DNA of 64,000 bases from Struthio camelus. Taxonomy: Eukaryota; Chordata; Aves; Struthioniformes; Struthionidae. The position numbers and the translations under genes were made by a program. The stretch covers positions 25,280,997-25,344,996 of the forward strand of contig NC_090953.1 in the NCBI RefSeq assembly GCF_040807025.1, given 5' to 3'. Positions within the stretch are counted from its first letter, which is position 1. Each line of letters starts with the position of its first letter. Shown one piece after another: positions 1-14,400 of the stretch. The notes below the pieces were generated by a model. That model saw only the letters and a list, made by a program, of their open reading frames with translations. It was not told where the DNA came from and did not search any database.

Positions 1-2462
1 GGTATTTTCCTTTATGACCCATATCCATTTTTTAGCATATTAGCTGTTTAAAGGAGAAGCAGGCATGTGCTGACTGTTTGCTTAGGTTGGAAGATCTCAT
101 TAAAAAAAAAATACTGGTTATCTAAAACTTACTTTGTGCTTCAGAGTAGTTGTATGTGTAATGGAATTGCAGGGAGCTTGTCTTCAATGCAGATTGAAGC
201 CATCAGAAAGAAACATAGGTTTCGAACTTGAATTTGATTTGTTTCAGTTAAACAGAATCATTTATTTCCTGGGGGGGGGAAAAAGCAAGCTAAGGGAAAC
301 TTGCAGGTCTAGGTTAGAATGCTGTGGAGTGTTTTGTCTCTAAGGAATTAGTTCCCCATTTTTCCTAACTTTTTCAGTGGTAGGTTTCATTTGAAATGTT
401 GGATGAGGGACTCTAGGTAGGGTTAAAGTTCTGCAGTCTGTAGCTCTTCTGTTCTGGTCTGTGCTTCCCAGCTTGGGAGTTAATTTTGGGAAGATGGTAT
501 AAAACCTAGTAAAATGCTGGTCAGCCAGTGGAAGGCAGTCGCCTGCTGTCAGGGATCTGGGCTATGGCAGAGCACTTGTGCATTTCCATAAACATGGCAG
601 TGTTGCATATTCATATGGGCAAGTTATGGTTGCTGTGGGAACTGAGTTGTCTGAGCAGTATGCTTTTATCCTCTTCTCCCTACAGCTGCATTACAAATGT
701 TTTTAGGACCTGTCCAAAACAAGCGATCTGAAAACTAACTGGGAGAACTAATGCAGTAAAATACCCTGCTGGTGGTATGGCATGATGCTTTCAGAAAATT
801 CAGTGCTGCTTCAGGTGCTTGGTAGTAATGTGACTGAATTGCTACTACAGCTTGTGGTAGTACGACTAGAGGAGTAGAAAAAACCTGGGGGATGATATCC
901 CAGTTAAGTACTGCGGAGGAGGCTACAGCTAGGAAGGGGGAAGACTGCAGTTCATCCTCTGCTCCAGCTTTACCTGGTCGCATCCTGACTGCAGCACTTC
1001 AGCTGCCGCTGAGCCGGGAACGCTGGCGATCCCGATGCCTCCATGGGGTGAAGATGAATGCCGCGCCCTTGGTGAAGCAGCCCCCTTCCCACCTAGGGGA
1101 CCCGACTGCTGGGGTCTCATCTGGGCTTTGCCAGGCTGTGGGTAACTAGATGACTTGGGTGTGGAAAAAAAGGCCATGAACACTGTTAGAGCGTCTGGGA
1201 TGGCCAGGGTTGCACATGAGGGATAACGTGACAGGCTGGAGTCACTGCAGCACCCTGCTGGAGAGCAGCGAGTGGTGTGTGCGAGGTGTACATCTGATGG
1301 CACAGTAGGAGGGTGTGGGGGCAGGGGGAGGAGGAGGAGACAGCTGCCACTGCTTGGGAGCTGCCTTATAAATGCCCTCTGACTCAGATTTCGGGTAACA
1401 CAGCTGAGCATCTTGTGGTTTCACCAGCCCCCAGATCCTGCAGTAAACTGGAATTCTCAGACCGTGAACCTGCTGTGTTTCCTTAGGCTATTGGCACAGG
1501 CTTAAACCGAGGCAAGAGTCTGGCCTCTCCAGTACTGTAGGCCTGTGAACACCCTACAGGGAAGGGGAGGGCTCGGTGGGACCGGGTGGGTGGAAGGGGA
1601 AATAGGCCATGAAAACCCCGGATGTGAAATGGGACCAGCCAGAGTGCAGGACCCGTTTTTGCTAAACTAGGGTGACGTGCCCACTCAGACTGGTCTGGGG
1701 ATAATGCGCTTCTCTTCATATAGCGGGGCGGGGGGTTTTGAAGGTTATCCTTGTTACTCAATGGTAAACAATGCAGAGTCAGTGAGGCACAGTGGCCAAG
1801 CTGAACCAAATAGATTATGCTAGCAGAATTGTGAAGCTTTGCATTGGGCTCTGAATTGGAGCCAGCAGCTGGAGTCTGTCCAGGACTAAAGTGTTTTTGG
1901 GTTTTGTGGGTGGAGGGAGGCGGGGACAGGAGAGCTGGGTAGCACTAAAAACTAACTGTCTGATCTGTCGCTGCTGCTATCGTCGTTGCTGGGGGGATTG
2001 CTGTCTTGAGCCTGTCTGCTGTGCTGTATTGTGGAGCTCTGCTTTTGTGCTGGCTGCCTCCCTTGATTTACTGTAGCTGCACCTCTTTCCTCCTGCGTGC
2101 TGTCTCGTCTTCCAGGGGGAATCTATCCTTTCTTCTTACCTTTATTTTGTAAGAGCTGATGCAGTTCTGTTGCATGGCTGAGTGACGTCACTGTCAGCAC
2201 AGTAAGCATCAGCAGCCTGGTCACATGCTGACCCAGTCAGTAATGCAGACGGGATAGGAAGGTGGAGGGGCTGAGGGGGGTGGGGGGCTGGTTTCTGGAC
2301 ATATGGTAGCCGTCCCTTTTGGGGTGCAACGGCTAGTTGCAGAAGCAGTGGCTTCAGAGCAGTACGAGACGCAGCTTGGGGCTTAATGCTTTGGAAAACT
2401 CCTTCTTGAAAAGAAAAACAGCCCTGAACTCTCAAGCCTCTGTTTGTTCTCCATCTGAGCAG
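1..2462 (+). other. CPEB1 intron (upstream part)
   Basis: Sequence before the first visible CPEB1 exon. It ends in an acceptor (ctgagcag) at 2462. I searched by eye for the preceding CPEB1 exons, which should encode the LDNSLDF-type region, and did not find them. The open frames here are short and resemble nothing I know. Confidence 0.6.
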
Positions 2463-5400
2463 ACTTCCAGGACTCTGAAGAAGCAGTGGCAAGCAGGATG
2501 CTCTTCCCCACATCCACACAAGAGTCTTCCCGTGGCCTCCCAGACACCAACGATCTGTGCCTTGGCCTGCAGTCGCTCAACCTGACAGGGTGGGACAGAC
2601 CCTGGAGCACCCAGGACTCTGACGCTGCAGCACAAACCAGCACACAGTCCGGTGAGTCTCTCTGCTGACACATGCAGCAACAGTTGCTGGATTCCTTTTG
2701 CTGTTTTTGAGCTATTGCTTGTTTAACCAGAGTGCTGGCTGTTGGTGATGGGGGCTTCTCGACCCTTAATGCTTGTGTAATGTGGTGGTAAGCATGAGGG
2801 CAGGGTTGAGTTGGGGAGGCTGGCTGGCTGTTTCACAGCCCCCTCTGGTCTGCTGTCAGTTCACTGCAGACAAAAGTGCCCAGGCTCCTCTTTTGCTCGG
2901 TGCTGTAATGCTGGTAGAGGAATAATGTAGCTGAGAGGAGAGAGCAGAACAGAAATCCTTTCCCTGCCTTTGGATGGAGTGGGTGGGGGAGTGTGGTGGT
3001 AGGACACTAAACATGCCGGGTGGGAGTGAGGCTGAACTTTGCTCTGACAGTCTGAGGAAAATACCTGGTGGTAGGTAACACTGCTCTGCGGACAGGGGTG
3101 TGCGTGCCTGCGAAGGGACCCCCTGCCTGACTGCGAAAGCCCAGGCAGCAGCGCTTGCTCCTACGCTACGGCAGTGTTGGCTGCCGAACTCTGCCTGTGG
3201 GGTGTGGTAGGCACAGCCGGCACCCAACTAACAACTTCAGCCTGCAGCTTGCAGGCTGTGCAGAAGACTTGGAAGGATCCTTCTCCACTCCCCCGTTTAA
3301 CTAGAAATATCAGTCTGTTCCTTAACAGTGGGCTGGAGGAGATGCGGTGGAATGGCTTCTTGCTTTAACTCTTTTGGTCCAGCGCAAACCTACGTGATCA
3401 GCAGGGTGTGGGCTTGCAGCCATGCACTGCTGGCTGGCTTGCCCTTCCCCCAGTGGTGTTCCCTGCTTTTGCAGCTGGGAGCAGATGTGGAGTTCTTCAG
3501 GGTGCTGGGTGCTCCTCCAGCATGATGCAGGCAGTGTTCGGTTAACTCTTCCAGAGGCACTAGGCTTCTCTGTAAAATTGCCTGTGCATGGGAGGAAAGG
3601 GTGCTGGTTGCAGTAACTTAATGCACCCCTGTGACCAGGCCACAGGGGGTATAATAGAGGGAAGAATTTATTTCCAGGCCTTTGAGGGCTGTAAAGAACA
3701 GTTTCACAAATGGTGGTGTGTTCGTTCAAGTATCAGTCCATGGAAAGATCTAGTGCTTTGGCAGAGTTTGTACAAGTTCAGCCTGGTTGCTACAGAAACT
3801 CATCCCTTTATAGCAGCATGCTGCTGCTTTGTTAAAAGGGTAGTGCATCTCTGTGCAGACTTGGGTGACACAGGAGGCCCCAGGCGCAAAGTTGGTGCTG
3901 ACAGGAATGTAGATAGCTTCTGGTGCCCTCCACCAAAGGCTGTCTGGGCAGTGTGATGCAGGCATGTAGATGTTTGGGTGGTGGTGGGGGGGGGGGTGCT
4001 GTAGGGTGCACCTCTGTCCAGCTGCATGCCCTGAGGGGATGCTGTCCTCCAGGCAAAAAGAGCTAGGCTTCTGGGAAGCAGCACCGAATGTCACTGTAGG
4101 GGTTGTAAAAATCACTTCTGGGGCTCTGGAGCTTGAAGTGTCAGCCTCACCAGCACAGCTCTGTTTCTACATCTAGTTTCTGCAAGACATAGTAAGCAGG
4201 CTTTTGCGTGGGCCCTAGCACATGTACTTAGGGTCTGCTTAAAGTCAGGATGCTGCAGCCTGATTCAGTCTTGTTCTCCTCCAGCATATGGTCCTGTGGG
4301 TTTCCCCTAATGAACCATAAATGTGCCAGGCAATACCACACACTCAGCAACTTCACCAGCTCTGTCTTGCTCGTGTTGCCTGCTAAACCCCTGCTGGAAC
4401 CATCCCTTTCAAGGATAATGGAGAAATGGAAGTTGTTAGTGTGATGGGCTGGACAGCAGCCTTAGAATGGCCAGTGCAGAGCCCCACAGGGTAGCTGATA
4501 CTGTGGGTATCAGCTGAACCCATGTTATAGGATCCTAACTTAAAGAGCAGACTGAAAGCAAGCGGTGTCTGTGTTGTTACAGCGCTAGTAGAGCCGTTCA
4601 ACCACAAGATACAGGGCAAAATGCACAATGGTGTTGCAGAACAAGGACTGCCACACAAAGGTAGCTGTTCTGTGCAGATGCCCTGGCCCCACCTGATCAG
4701 CTGTAGCAGTTTCCAGTGCTCCTTGGCCAGCTTCCTGCCAGGTTGTGTTGGCAGAGGTGAGGGTGTCTCTGCAGCGCTCTACCAGTTGGTAAGAGCAGCG
4801 CTTGCACAAATACATGGCAGGCTTCTGCATGTTGTGGCCTGAGGGGCAGAGCTGAGCATGGACTGTGGTGCCTGGTAGGGTGGGGGGAGTGGGGTGGGAT
4901 TTGCTGTCATGTGTAGAGGGGCTTCCCTTTTCAAAAGGGAAATTCACTTGAAGATCAGTTGAAGGTGCTCTGGTGACCTCAGGGCTCATGGAAGCTGTAT
5001 CTAGTGTCAGATGCCCCCCGACTGCAGTGCTTAGTGCTGGCGCTTCTGCCGCAGAGGTCTGGGAAGAGCAGTGGAAAGGATCTGAGCTGTGGGCACCCAG
5101 TGTGTTGTATGCGACAACTTGTGGCAACAGCTGCTGGGGAATGGTACCAAATATTTCTGGAGGGGACTATTTCTTTACTTCTCACACTTGGTATTCTTAT
5201 CAGTATTGGTAGAGGGGAGCTTACTAGGGCAACCTCTGGCCTTCAGAGGTTGCATGGAGGATTGAGTGCCATATGGCTGGGGTGTTGTGGTCCTGCTCTG
5301 CCTGCTGAGACCATGCTCTCCCTCTCAATCCCACCCTCTGTTCCAGAGCATGCAGCAGCCAGGCAAGAAATACTCCTTGGCCTGGGCTGCTGTTCTCTCT

Positions 5401-8400
5401 GCTGCTCCAAGAGCTGTGGGGATGGCATATGCTAGCATGAGAAGTGAAGCACTGATATCTGTGCGCAGCTGTTGTATTGCTTCAGTCTGCCTACACCTCC
5501 CACGTCTGCAGAGCCTCATCCTTCTCCCCTTCGTTAGGGCCTGGGAGTTGCAAAGTAGAGCTCCTTGGGAGGGGAGGTAGGGGAGATCTCGTAGTTCAGG
5601 AATATCTTCTGAAAGGCTAATGAAATGCTCCTCTGGGTGGTGGAGGAGCGCTCCTGTGCCTGAAAGCTGTACAGATCTGAGGAGCTAGGAGACCCAAACA
5701 TAGCTGGGTGGCCTAGTCTTGCTGTGACTGAAAGAGGGAGGATGTGGATAGGTTGCTGTTGTGTCCAGTCACTGCTGATGCCCAGCACTGAGGCATGGGA
5801 AGCTGCAGCAGGCCTAGACCCGGGGGCTGGGGTCTCCATCAAGACATCCTGAGAGCAGGTGAGGCTGCGTCAGCACTGAGTTGTCTCTAGAGGCTGAGGA
5901 GGGACAATGCTGCCAAGCAGAGCTGTTGTACTGCTGGCACCCAGCTGCTTGGAAGGTTCCAGCAGTGACTCAGCTGCCCAGACCCATGGGGAGGTGGCTG
6001 GAAGGGTGGAAGTGCAAAAAAAATCAAGTCAAGCTAAAAACATTGCTGATGTGGCCTCTGCAGTGCCCGTGCTTGGGTACTGATGAGCGGGGATCTCCTC
6101 TTCTGTCGGCATAGTTTCTGCCAGCTTGGAGCTCTCAGCCTGGAAAGGACCCTCTGGCCACAAACCCTACTGGTGTCACCTTGTGCACCCAGGGTTGTGT
6201 TCTGGCGCAGCTTGGTGCGTTGGGATCAGCGACCTGTTAAGGGCTGGAACTCGGCCGTACCTCAGGAGGCCAGAATGCAGCTGGGCTTGTTTGTATGCTC
6301 TGGTCCTGTCTATGTCCCCCTTCAAAAAGGGATGCTGCACTGCTTGGACCCAGATGTGATTATTTGTAATGCATCTTCCTTCTGGGTCCAGCACTGTAAT
6401 GCACTAAGGATGTGCACTTAGACCTTGAGAGTGTGCCGGATGCACTGCCAGTCCCTGAAGCTGGTGTGTCTGGAGAAAGCCCGTCCGGGAGGCAGCAGCT
6501 GCTGCAGACTAGAGCTGGCTGCATTTATTGGCTGTAGGATTGAACTGCTGTCTCATAGCAGGAAAAGCACATCAAACCCCTGGCTGCCACCAGATCTATC
6601 AGACTGGAAACACTTCATCAAGTCACAGGAACCTGCTCTGTGGCACAGGGAGGGGCTTCTGCAGGAAACTGGCCTTGAATGCTTCCAGTCCTGGCACTGC
6701 CAGCTGTGTTTGAGGCAGCGTTTCCTCTTATTTAAAGTAGCCTCATAGTATGCAGTATCAAGACCTACCAGTTCATCCCTCCACAGAGGTAAGCAGGGGT
6801 TAAAAGGCAGTGCAGTAGGACTGCCCTTGGTGGTATCTGTCTTTACTGCCCTGTTCTTAAAGAACCACAAGAAAATTGTCTTGTTCCAGTTTTTGCCCGG
6901 CTAATCAGTGACAGCAGTACATGGGTAGATCTGTGTGTGGATTTTGCATCTCTCCCTGCTGTTTAGCCTGCATGCTGGCTGCTAGGTCTGGCTGGTCTGT
7001 CCTACATTGGGAGACTGCAGCTAACCCTATGTGGGACAGACAGACTTGCCCACTGGGGAAATCTTCCTAAAACAAGTCTGTTAACACTAGGCTTGCTAGA
7101 TTGGCGAAGCACAGGAGGAAGTTTCTGTCAATAAGTTGAATCCTGCTCATCTGACCTGAGTGTGGGCCTCTGTCCTTCTGTGGTGAGTTCTGTAGTTCAG
7201 TTGTGTTGCATCAGGCTATCAACTGACTGGCTGTGGCCCAGGTATGAGCAATTTCTGGGTTGGCTTATGCTTTGACGCGTGTCCCTGTGAACAGAAGGGG
7301 CTTGTTCCTTCATTCTGTCCTTGGAGAGAAGTTTTTCTCCTGTATCTGCAGACCCTGAGGCTCGCTGCCCCTTCATGGTGTTTTGGCTTTGTGGACTGCA
7401 AAGGCCGCCTTTTTCAGAAGGATCAGCTCTGCAGTTTAGTGCTTGTGGATGTCTGCATCTTGGTGAGCACAGCCTGGAGCAGATTAGCTCTTGCTGCCTG
7501 GGTCAGGGTGGACCACCTTGCTGCAGCTGTACCTGCCTCCGCTTGGTGTGTGATCCTAAAAGCTGCTGGTGTAGCAACAGACTCGAGCTTTGTCTTGGAT
7601 ATGCTGTTGAGGCTGCAGCTCTGGTCTCATCTGCACCCTCTCCAGGGTGGCTGTTGCCATCTCGCTTTCTAGCTAGCAAGGCTACAGCTGTACAGGCAGT
7701 TGGTCCAGTGCTAGGGAAACAGTCTGTGGTAGGAAACACTGAATTTCCCAGCCCTTGATTCTCCTGCTCCCTGGAGCTCAGCAACTTCTCCTTTCTGCAG
7801 TAAACCTGAACATGCTGATTATCCTAAGTTGCTTAAAATCTGCTAGGCTAGAACTGCAGGCAATCTGTTCCGCATTGCCCAGCAGATAGCGGAAGCCTCC
7901 ATAGTTATAAGTAAGAATAGCTCTAAAGCCTACAAGGCAAACCCCTGTCTCCTGGAGGATAAAAGTAAAAGCCTGTTGCACAGAAGCATGGCTGTCTTCC
8001 ATGGTCTCCTAGCCTTTAGTCCTGCAAACAGCAGCAAGGATTTGTAAGCTGCTCCCCAAGGGCAGGCTGTTTGCAGACTGTCCTCAGAAATACCACATGT
8101 GTGGTGGCAGGTACCTGAGAAACCCCCTCATTCAGGACTGGTTACTCTTGGCGCTTCCTGTGTCCTTCTGCCGTGTTTTCTGTGGGGTTATCCAGGTGCT
8201 GTACTGAGCTATGCCATAGCTAAGGAGGAGGTCAGTGAGTGGTGCTGATCAGTCTGGGGGAGGCTGTTGTAAATAAGCCCAACACAACAGTCGCTTGCCT
8301 TCCTACGGGGCTCAAGCTGCTTGCTTTGAGCATTCAGCTGCAGAGCTTGAGGAAGACCCTAGAGGGACAGAGGAGTTGGGTCAGGGAAGCTGCCAGAGTA

Positions 8401-11400
8401 CTTGTTGGCTCTGGCTGTTTAATTTGGTGCAAGGCTACCCTGTGCTGCAACATGGTGCCAAGTGCCCATTCCTGGGGGACTGACAGTAGCAGCGTGACAG
8501 CTTTCCCTCTTGCCCCCCTGTGTGTTCAGGTCTTGCCCTACTCTTTGCCTGCCGCATTTTGGACAAGCGGCTTCAGTGCTTGGTTGCTGCCTAGGTCTGC
8601 CTGGCAGGTGCCTGAACCAAACGGCAGTGTACAGTAATCCAGAACTGCATGTTCCTGCCTGGCTGCATGAAACTTCATTTCCCCTTGTGCTAGAGGGAGC
8701 TTTCAGAGGCTTATTCTGATAGAGAAGAGCTCAGTGACTAGATAACTTTAGATTATTGGAGATGGCACTAAAGTATCCTAGATTACTTTCTTTGCTCCCT
8801 AGTGAAGGGGGAGCTTCAGGTCTGGGGAGGGATCACTTTGCTGTGTTCACCCTGGCAACAGGAAGATGTTTCGTGCGAGTTCATCTGCAGCCTCACTCAA
8901 CTTGAAGCCTGTGGCTAGGCAGCCTCTGAAGCTTGGCATAAATCACAAAATTGGGCTGCTGCTAGGATCCTGCCTGCAGTGCTAGCGCTGATGTCCATGT
9001 GACAGCACAGTGAGCTGGAAGAAGGAACTGGGCTATCTAGAAAACTCAGTGTTCCTTTGTCCTGCTCGTGATACAGCCCCTTGGTGCTGGCACAAGGAGG
9101 CAAGGCCACCTCTTGCTGGCCTTTGCAAACTTGTGTGGGCTTCGAGCAATCTGGTAACCGAAGACCTGCTGGTGGAATGGGGTCCTGAACCCCCTGTCTT
9201 CAGTGTCCTCAGTGCATTTAAGAGGGCTTGTGAGGCAGCTGTGCTTGCATAAGCCCTGATGCTTCAGGGGCAGCCAGCCTTCTGTTCAAGGCTTAGTAGT
9301 GGAAGCTCACAAACACAGCATATGCAGTGGTTAATTACAATAACACTGTAAGGGAAGTAAACTAGTTTTCAGGGCTGGGATTGGGCTTGCCTCCCATGAT
9401 CTCTTGCATGACAGATGCACTTCAGGAGTACCTATGAGCGGAAACTTGCCCCATGCCATCTTAGTTCCTGTAGAGCTTTTCTGAGGGGCACACTTGGTGT
9501 GAATGCTCAAGGGGCACTTGTTCCTTGAGCATGTTTGAGTAGGGGCTGCTCAGAGTCCACAGGCTGATTTCTCAACTGCTGACCAGAAGCAGCTGTGCTG
9601 TGGAGCAGAAAGCACAGAGCACTTAGTAGCTGCAGACTGCTCATGTGGCAGTGCTGTTTGAGCCTTAGCTGTACGTTGGATATATACTTCATTCTGTATC
9701 AAAATGTTGGTGGGCTTGCAGCTGGCTTCTAATGGAAGTTGCTCTTAACCCTGCTCTAAAAGCTTCAATTGGAGCAGCTCCTTAGATGAGCAGACTTATT
9801 TTTGTTTGCATGAATGTTGTAAAATAAAAGATGCAAATAGATGAATAATTTAAGAGCCCAACCAGTGGTCTGTGCTAGAACTGAAGTGGGCCAGGACAAA
9901 ACCTCTAGTCTTGTGCTGGGGACAGCTTGAAAGAGCTCATGCACACTCTACTGAAAACCCTTTCCCTTGACTTCCTCTGGAAGATTGCATTGTCACCTCC
10001 AGAGCAGCCCTGAGGGGATGTTGTTGTTGCTTGGCCAGCGGTAGCCTGCGTGCTCTGCGGAGGTAACTGCTGATGAGTGTGGGTGCAGAGCAGGCACAGA
10101 CTTCTCAAGCATCTGACCTTGCTCAAAGCAGTTGGTGGAAGTGCCATGAAAAAATGCTCCAGTGTTGGCAGATTTCCGCCCTTCGCAGCCGTGCTGACTG
10201 CTGCTTCACTGCCTGCAAGACCAGTGTGCACAAATATAGTGGGCTTGTGGATCTTGCTGTAAGCTTTTGATACAAGCTGTAGTCTGGAGTGTGTGTGTGT
10301 GTGCCTCTCAGCTGCCCCTGATATGAGCCTTAACAAGCATGTTACCTTTAGAGGCGAGCATCAGAGCTGCTGTTTACGCTGTTTAGTGGCTCTGAACAGC
10401 CCCAGGCAACTAGTAGCTTAGTCTTTCCATTGTGACTGATATTGGAAGTAGTAGCAGGGTGTTTTAGATGTGTACAAGCTCTGGCCTGGGCTTTTAGGGA
10501 TTTATCCATAAAATGTGCTGATCAAATGAGAGATGGGGAGGGCAGGTTTTCCTCCAACCCTTGCACTGCTAGGTATCTAAGCAGCAGATAGGATGTAGCT
10601 GGGCAGAGCAGACATGAAAGCCTCTATTTGCTGCAGCTTGATTTGTGGTAATATGGTAGCTTTCTAGAAGAGGCCCTGGATGCATTTTGGCACTATGCCT
10701 TCATAATGAATTCCAGAGTGTGTGCAGGTCTGAGTGCTTCCATTTGGAGCTTGTCTGGACTTCCATGCAGCTTTCAGATCTGGTCTCCCAGTGGACTGGG
10801 GCTGCAGCAGAAGGTAGGAGTGGTGCCTGTTCCTTCCCTTCTCTGCTGTAGTGGGATAGTTCCCAAGTTCAGTGTGTGCTGCCATGTTAGACCTGAATTT
10901 GTCACTGACTGTACAGATAATTCAGGTTGGAAGGGACCTTTGGAGGTTATCTAGTCCAACTGTCTGCTCAAAGCAGGAAAGGAAAGCTGCTAGAAAATGG
11001 TTTGTGTGAAACTGCCTGACCATGGGGTTGGGACAAGTCACCTTTAAGACCCTGCATGGAACAAGGGACAGAATGGGACAAGGAGCATGGCCCAAGGGGC
11101 CTGTACGAACTGTAATTCATGGGCTGCATCAGTGTTCCCGGGTGCTCTTAAATGGGCCAGCCAAGAATGCCCCTGGGGTTCTGCTTGCTGTAGCTCTTGT
11201 ATCGATTTAGCAGTGCCTGCTGGTATTACTGGTGGCTGGGGCCTGCAAGTGGTTCTCCTTTGGACAAAGGTAGCTAGTGCAGGTAAAACTAGCAGTGCTT
11301 CTGTAACTGATTCCCATCCTTCACAGCTCTGCTTATTCACTTGCGTCTCTGCTGAGCTGGCTCTGTGAAATGTTCTTGTTCCAAAAGGTACTATGGTCCT

Positions 11401-14400
11401 TGAACTGTTGCTGCACCGACTTTGCTCAGTGCCACTGCGCAGCTGAATAAACCGCCTTGCAGAGGCTGTTGGCGGGGAAGCAGGGGCACGGACGCGAGGA
11501 AGCGGGGGCACGGACCCCGGCGCTGTGCTGCCGGCTGGGTGGAGCTCCAGCCAGTGCTGCGTCTTGCATCTCGGCACCTCGTATCCACATCGCCAGGCTC
11601 AGTCGCGTTCCTGTTGTGCGTGGTCCCTTAGGCACTGACAAAACAGCTGAATCACAGGTGATGTCTGTATTACTGCCAGCTCAGAGGCTGCTCTCAGACA
11701 CAGCAGCAGCCATCCATTTGAGACAACCATGGAGGAGTGCCCGGCTTCCCTGCTTGCCCTTCTGGCCTATTTTTAGTCCACAAGAGTATCGGAGGGAAGG
11801 AAGGGCGAAGCAAGCCAACCCCTAAAGCTGCAGTATTGAGGCATGCAGACCCTGAAGCGATCAGAGGCAAGGTAACTGGGAACCTGCAGGCCTCACTGCT
11901 GGTGCTGGGCATGCTCATCTAGCAATGAAATATGTGGCTTTATGCCACCTGAATGCCTTACTGAGGCCTGTGTGCCCTTTTGCAAATAAACTGGCGCTTG
12001 GGACTAAAGCCTGGCTTTGAACTGTTCTCCCTTTACTGCAGCCTACTGCCGTGCCTAAAGGGGTATGGCCTAGCAGACTGTTCCTTCAGGTCACCCTCTG
12101 TAAAGAATTTACCTTTTTTCAAAAGGTGCTGTCCTAATTGAGTTGGTGCTGCTCCCTCCCAAAAAAACCTGTGATGTAGCTGAGTGGTGAAAATGAGTCA
12201 GTCTCTTCCGTGTTATCGCGTAAGCTCACACATGCTGCAGAGTTTGCACCCTGGATGTTGCAGCAGATAATTGAGAGGAGTTTGGCACTTAAATATAGAA
12301 GTGTTTGTTCTTGAGGCTTGCAAAACTGAAGCTGTTGTGCTGAGTTTGACCCGAATATGTTGGCTTTTAAATCTCTCTGGGATTTATACAAGTTAAACCT
12401 TGCTGTATTTCAGTGTTCTGATCTTTTAAAGGCGCATGCTGTTGTGGCAATCTGCTTATTGAGTGCAAATACTTGTGCGCTTTTAGAATTGGGAACTGCA
12501 TTTTCAGCTGTCCTTTCTGATTTTATATTTACCTAGGGTGTCTGTCTTCCCCTCCAGAAACACCAAAGTAAGTTCCCTGCCTCTGAGTTCCTGCCTGCTT
12601 GGAGCAGGAGGACTCAGGCTCTCAAATGTTAATGAAACAAACCTGTGTTGCTGGTTCTGATGCTGTCTGTTTTTCAGGGCATGCTGAGGAAGTGACTTGC
12701 CATGTTGGTGGCAGAACCAAGAATAGCCCTCAGGGGTCCTGAGTCTAATTCTGTAGTTCAGCTGTGGGATCATGCTTCCTTTTTTATTCCCCTGCCCCCT
12801 TCTTAGCAAACCAGAAATAGCTGCCTGAACAGCCTCAGTTCTTCGTCCCAAATGAAAAATCCATCAGGGCAGAGGTTCCTCTTTTGTAGTTCAGAAAGTA
12901 ACTCGCTGGCGCAGGGAGCTGTGCAGTGGTTCCTATTTAGACAGTGGTTACTACTGGCGAAGCAGATGTTTGATCACATCTGTGGCTCTAGGGTGCTGTT
13001 TTTCTTGAATATTGGCAGTCTGGTCAAGACAAGTAAGACTTCTGTTGCAAGGTACAGCTCTGGAGAGGGAGCATGTATCTGACTTCGGGTGGCTTTTTTA
13101 ACAGCAGAGGCTTTTTTCTCCATTTGGAGTAATGGGTGTGTAAGCATCAGATCTGGAAGATCTGGGCTGGAAGAGACCTCTAGAGATGTCCAGCCTCCTG
13201 CCCAGAGCAGGGCTAACAGCAAAGTTGCTGTTAAAACAGCAGCTCAGTTGTTTAAAGGCCCTGTTTAGATGAGCTCTGGAAGTCTCTAAGGATGGAGATC
13301 CCCCTCCATCTCTCTGGGCCCATGGCTGCTGTCCTCAAGAAGAGGAGTTTTGTGGTTTTTCTCCAGTCAGCATTTCTCCTGCTGCAACTTGTGCCCGTTT
13401 GCTCTTTGTGACTCTTTAAGAGTCTGGATCTCTTTTCTGTAGCTCCCTGTTGGGGAGCAGAAGGGGGAAATCTGACTGCCTTCCCTGTGCTGAGCAAAGC
13501 TGGCTCTCAGCCCCTTCCTGTACCTTGTGCTCCACCCCATGACTGTCCTAGCAGCTCTCTGCTAGGCTTGTTTTGGTTGGTGTCACTTGTGCTCTCCATG
13601 CTGGCCGCAGGCTTTCTGGCTCCTAGCAGGCAGCGCAAGATCCCATGGCTGCAGGGATGAAGGGCTAAAACATCACTTAAGATGAGTCTGGAGTACCGGT
13701 CACCCCTTCCCATATGGTGAGCGGGTAACGTTTTAAGTGGCTCAGTGCTTGTGTGATGGAAGGGGGAACTCGCTTTGGTAGCCTGTCTGACTACCATTGA
13801 CTGCAGAGATGTTAACAGTAGCTGTAGGTGGTGGTTTGCCTTTCAGACATGCAAATGTTTCTCTTGCCATGAAGTTGCTTAGTGTCTGTAGGAGGTGCTG
13901 CTTTTTGGCTGACTAAAACATTCAGCCTGCTCCCACCCCACCAGTGCAGAGTCTGGCTGGGTGGTGAAAATTGCAGACGAGCTGTTTTTCTGGAATTGCA
14001 GCAGGCTATTGTTTGGGACATCAGCCTTTTTTCCCCTTTACGAGCTTATTTGACAAATGACAAACTGCCTTGTGTTCAGTCCCCAGGGCCTTGGTCATGC
14101 TGCTTCCCACTGCTGTGCCCCAAATGTGCATGCAGCTCTGCAGCCTCTGGGCACAGCAGGTGTCACCAAGTGGAAGCAGAAGTGCTGCAGCTCTCTAAAA
14201 GCTGTCTCTTCTGCCCCACTTGTCCTGGTAGCAGTTTCCCTGCTGATCTCTTCCCCTGTGCCTGTGCAAGGAGATCAAGGTGGAACAGCAGGTTTTGGAG
14301 GGGGGAGGTTTGGACAGTCTGCCCTTTCTCCAGTGCTGAGTAATCTCCTAGTAGACAAACTTCTGGTGTCTCTGCTCAAGAGGCTGAAATGTCCCTTTGT

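Noticed and set aside
11400-12010. Two AATAAA hexamers near GC-rich sequence, considered as a solo retroviral LTR or retrocopy
   Set aside because: No terminal TG...CA inverted ends, target-site duplication, primer-binding site or coding similarity could be seen.
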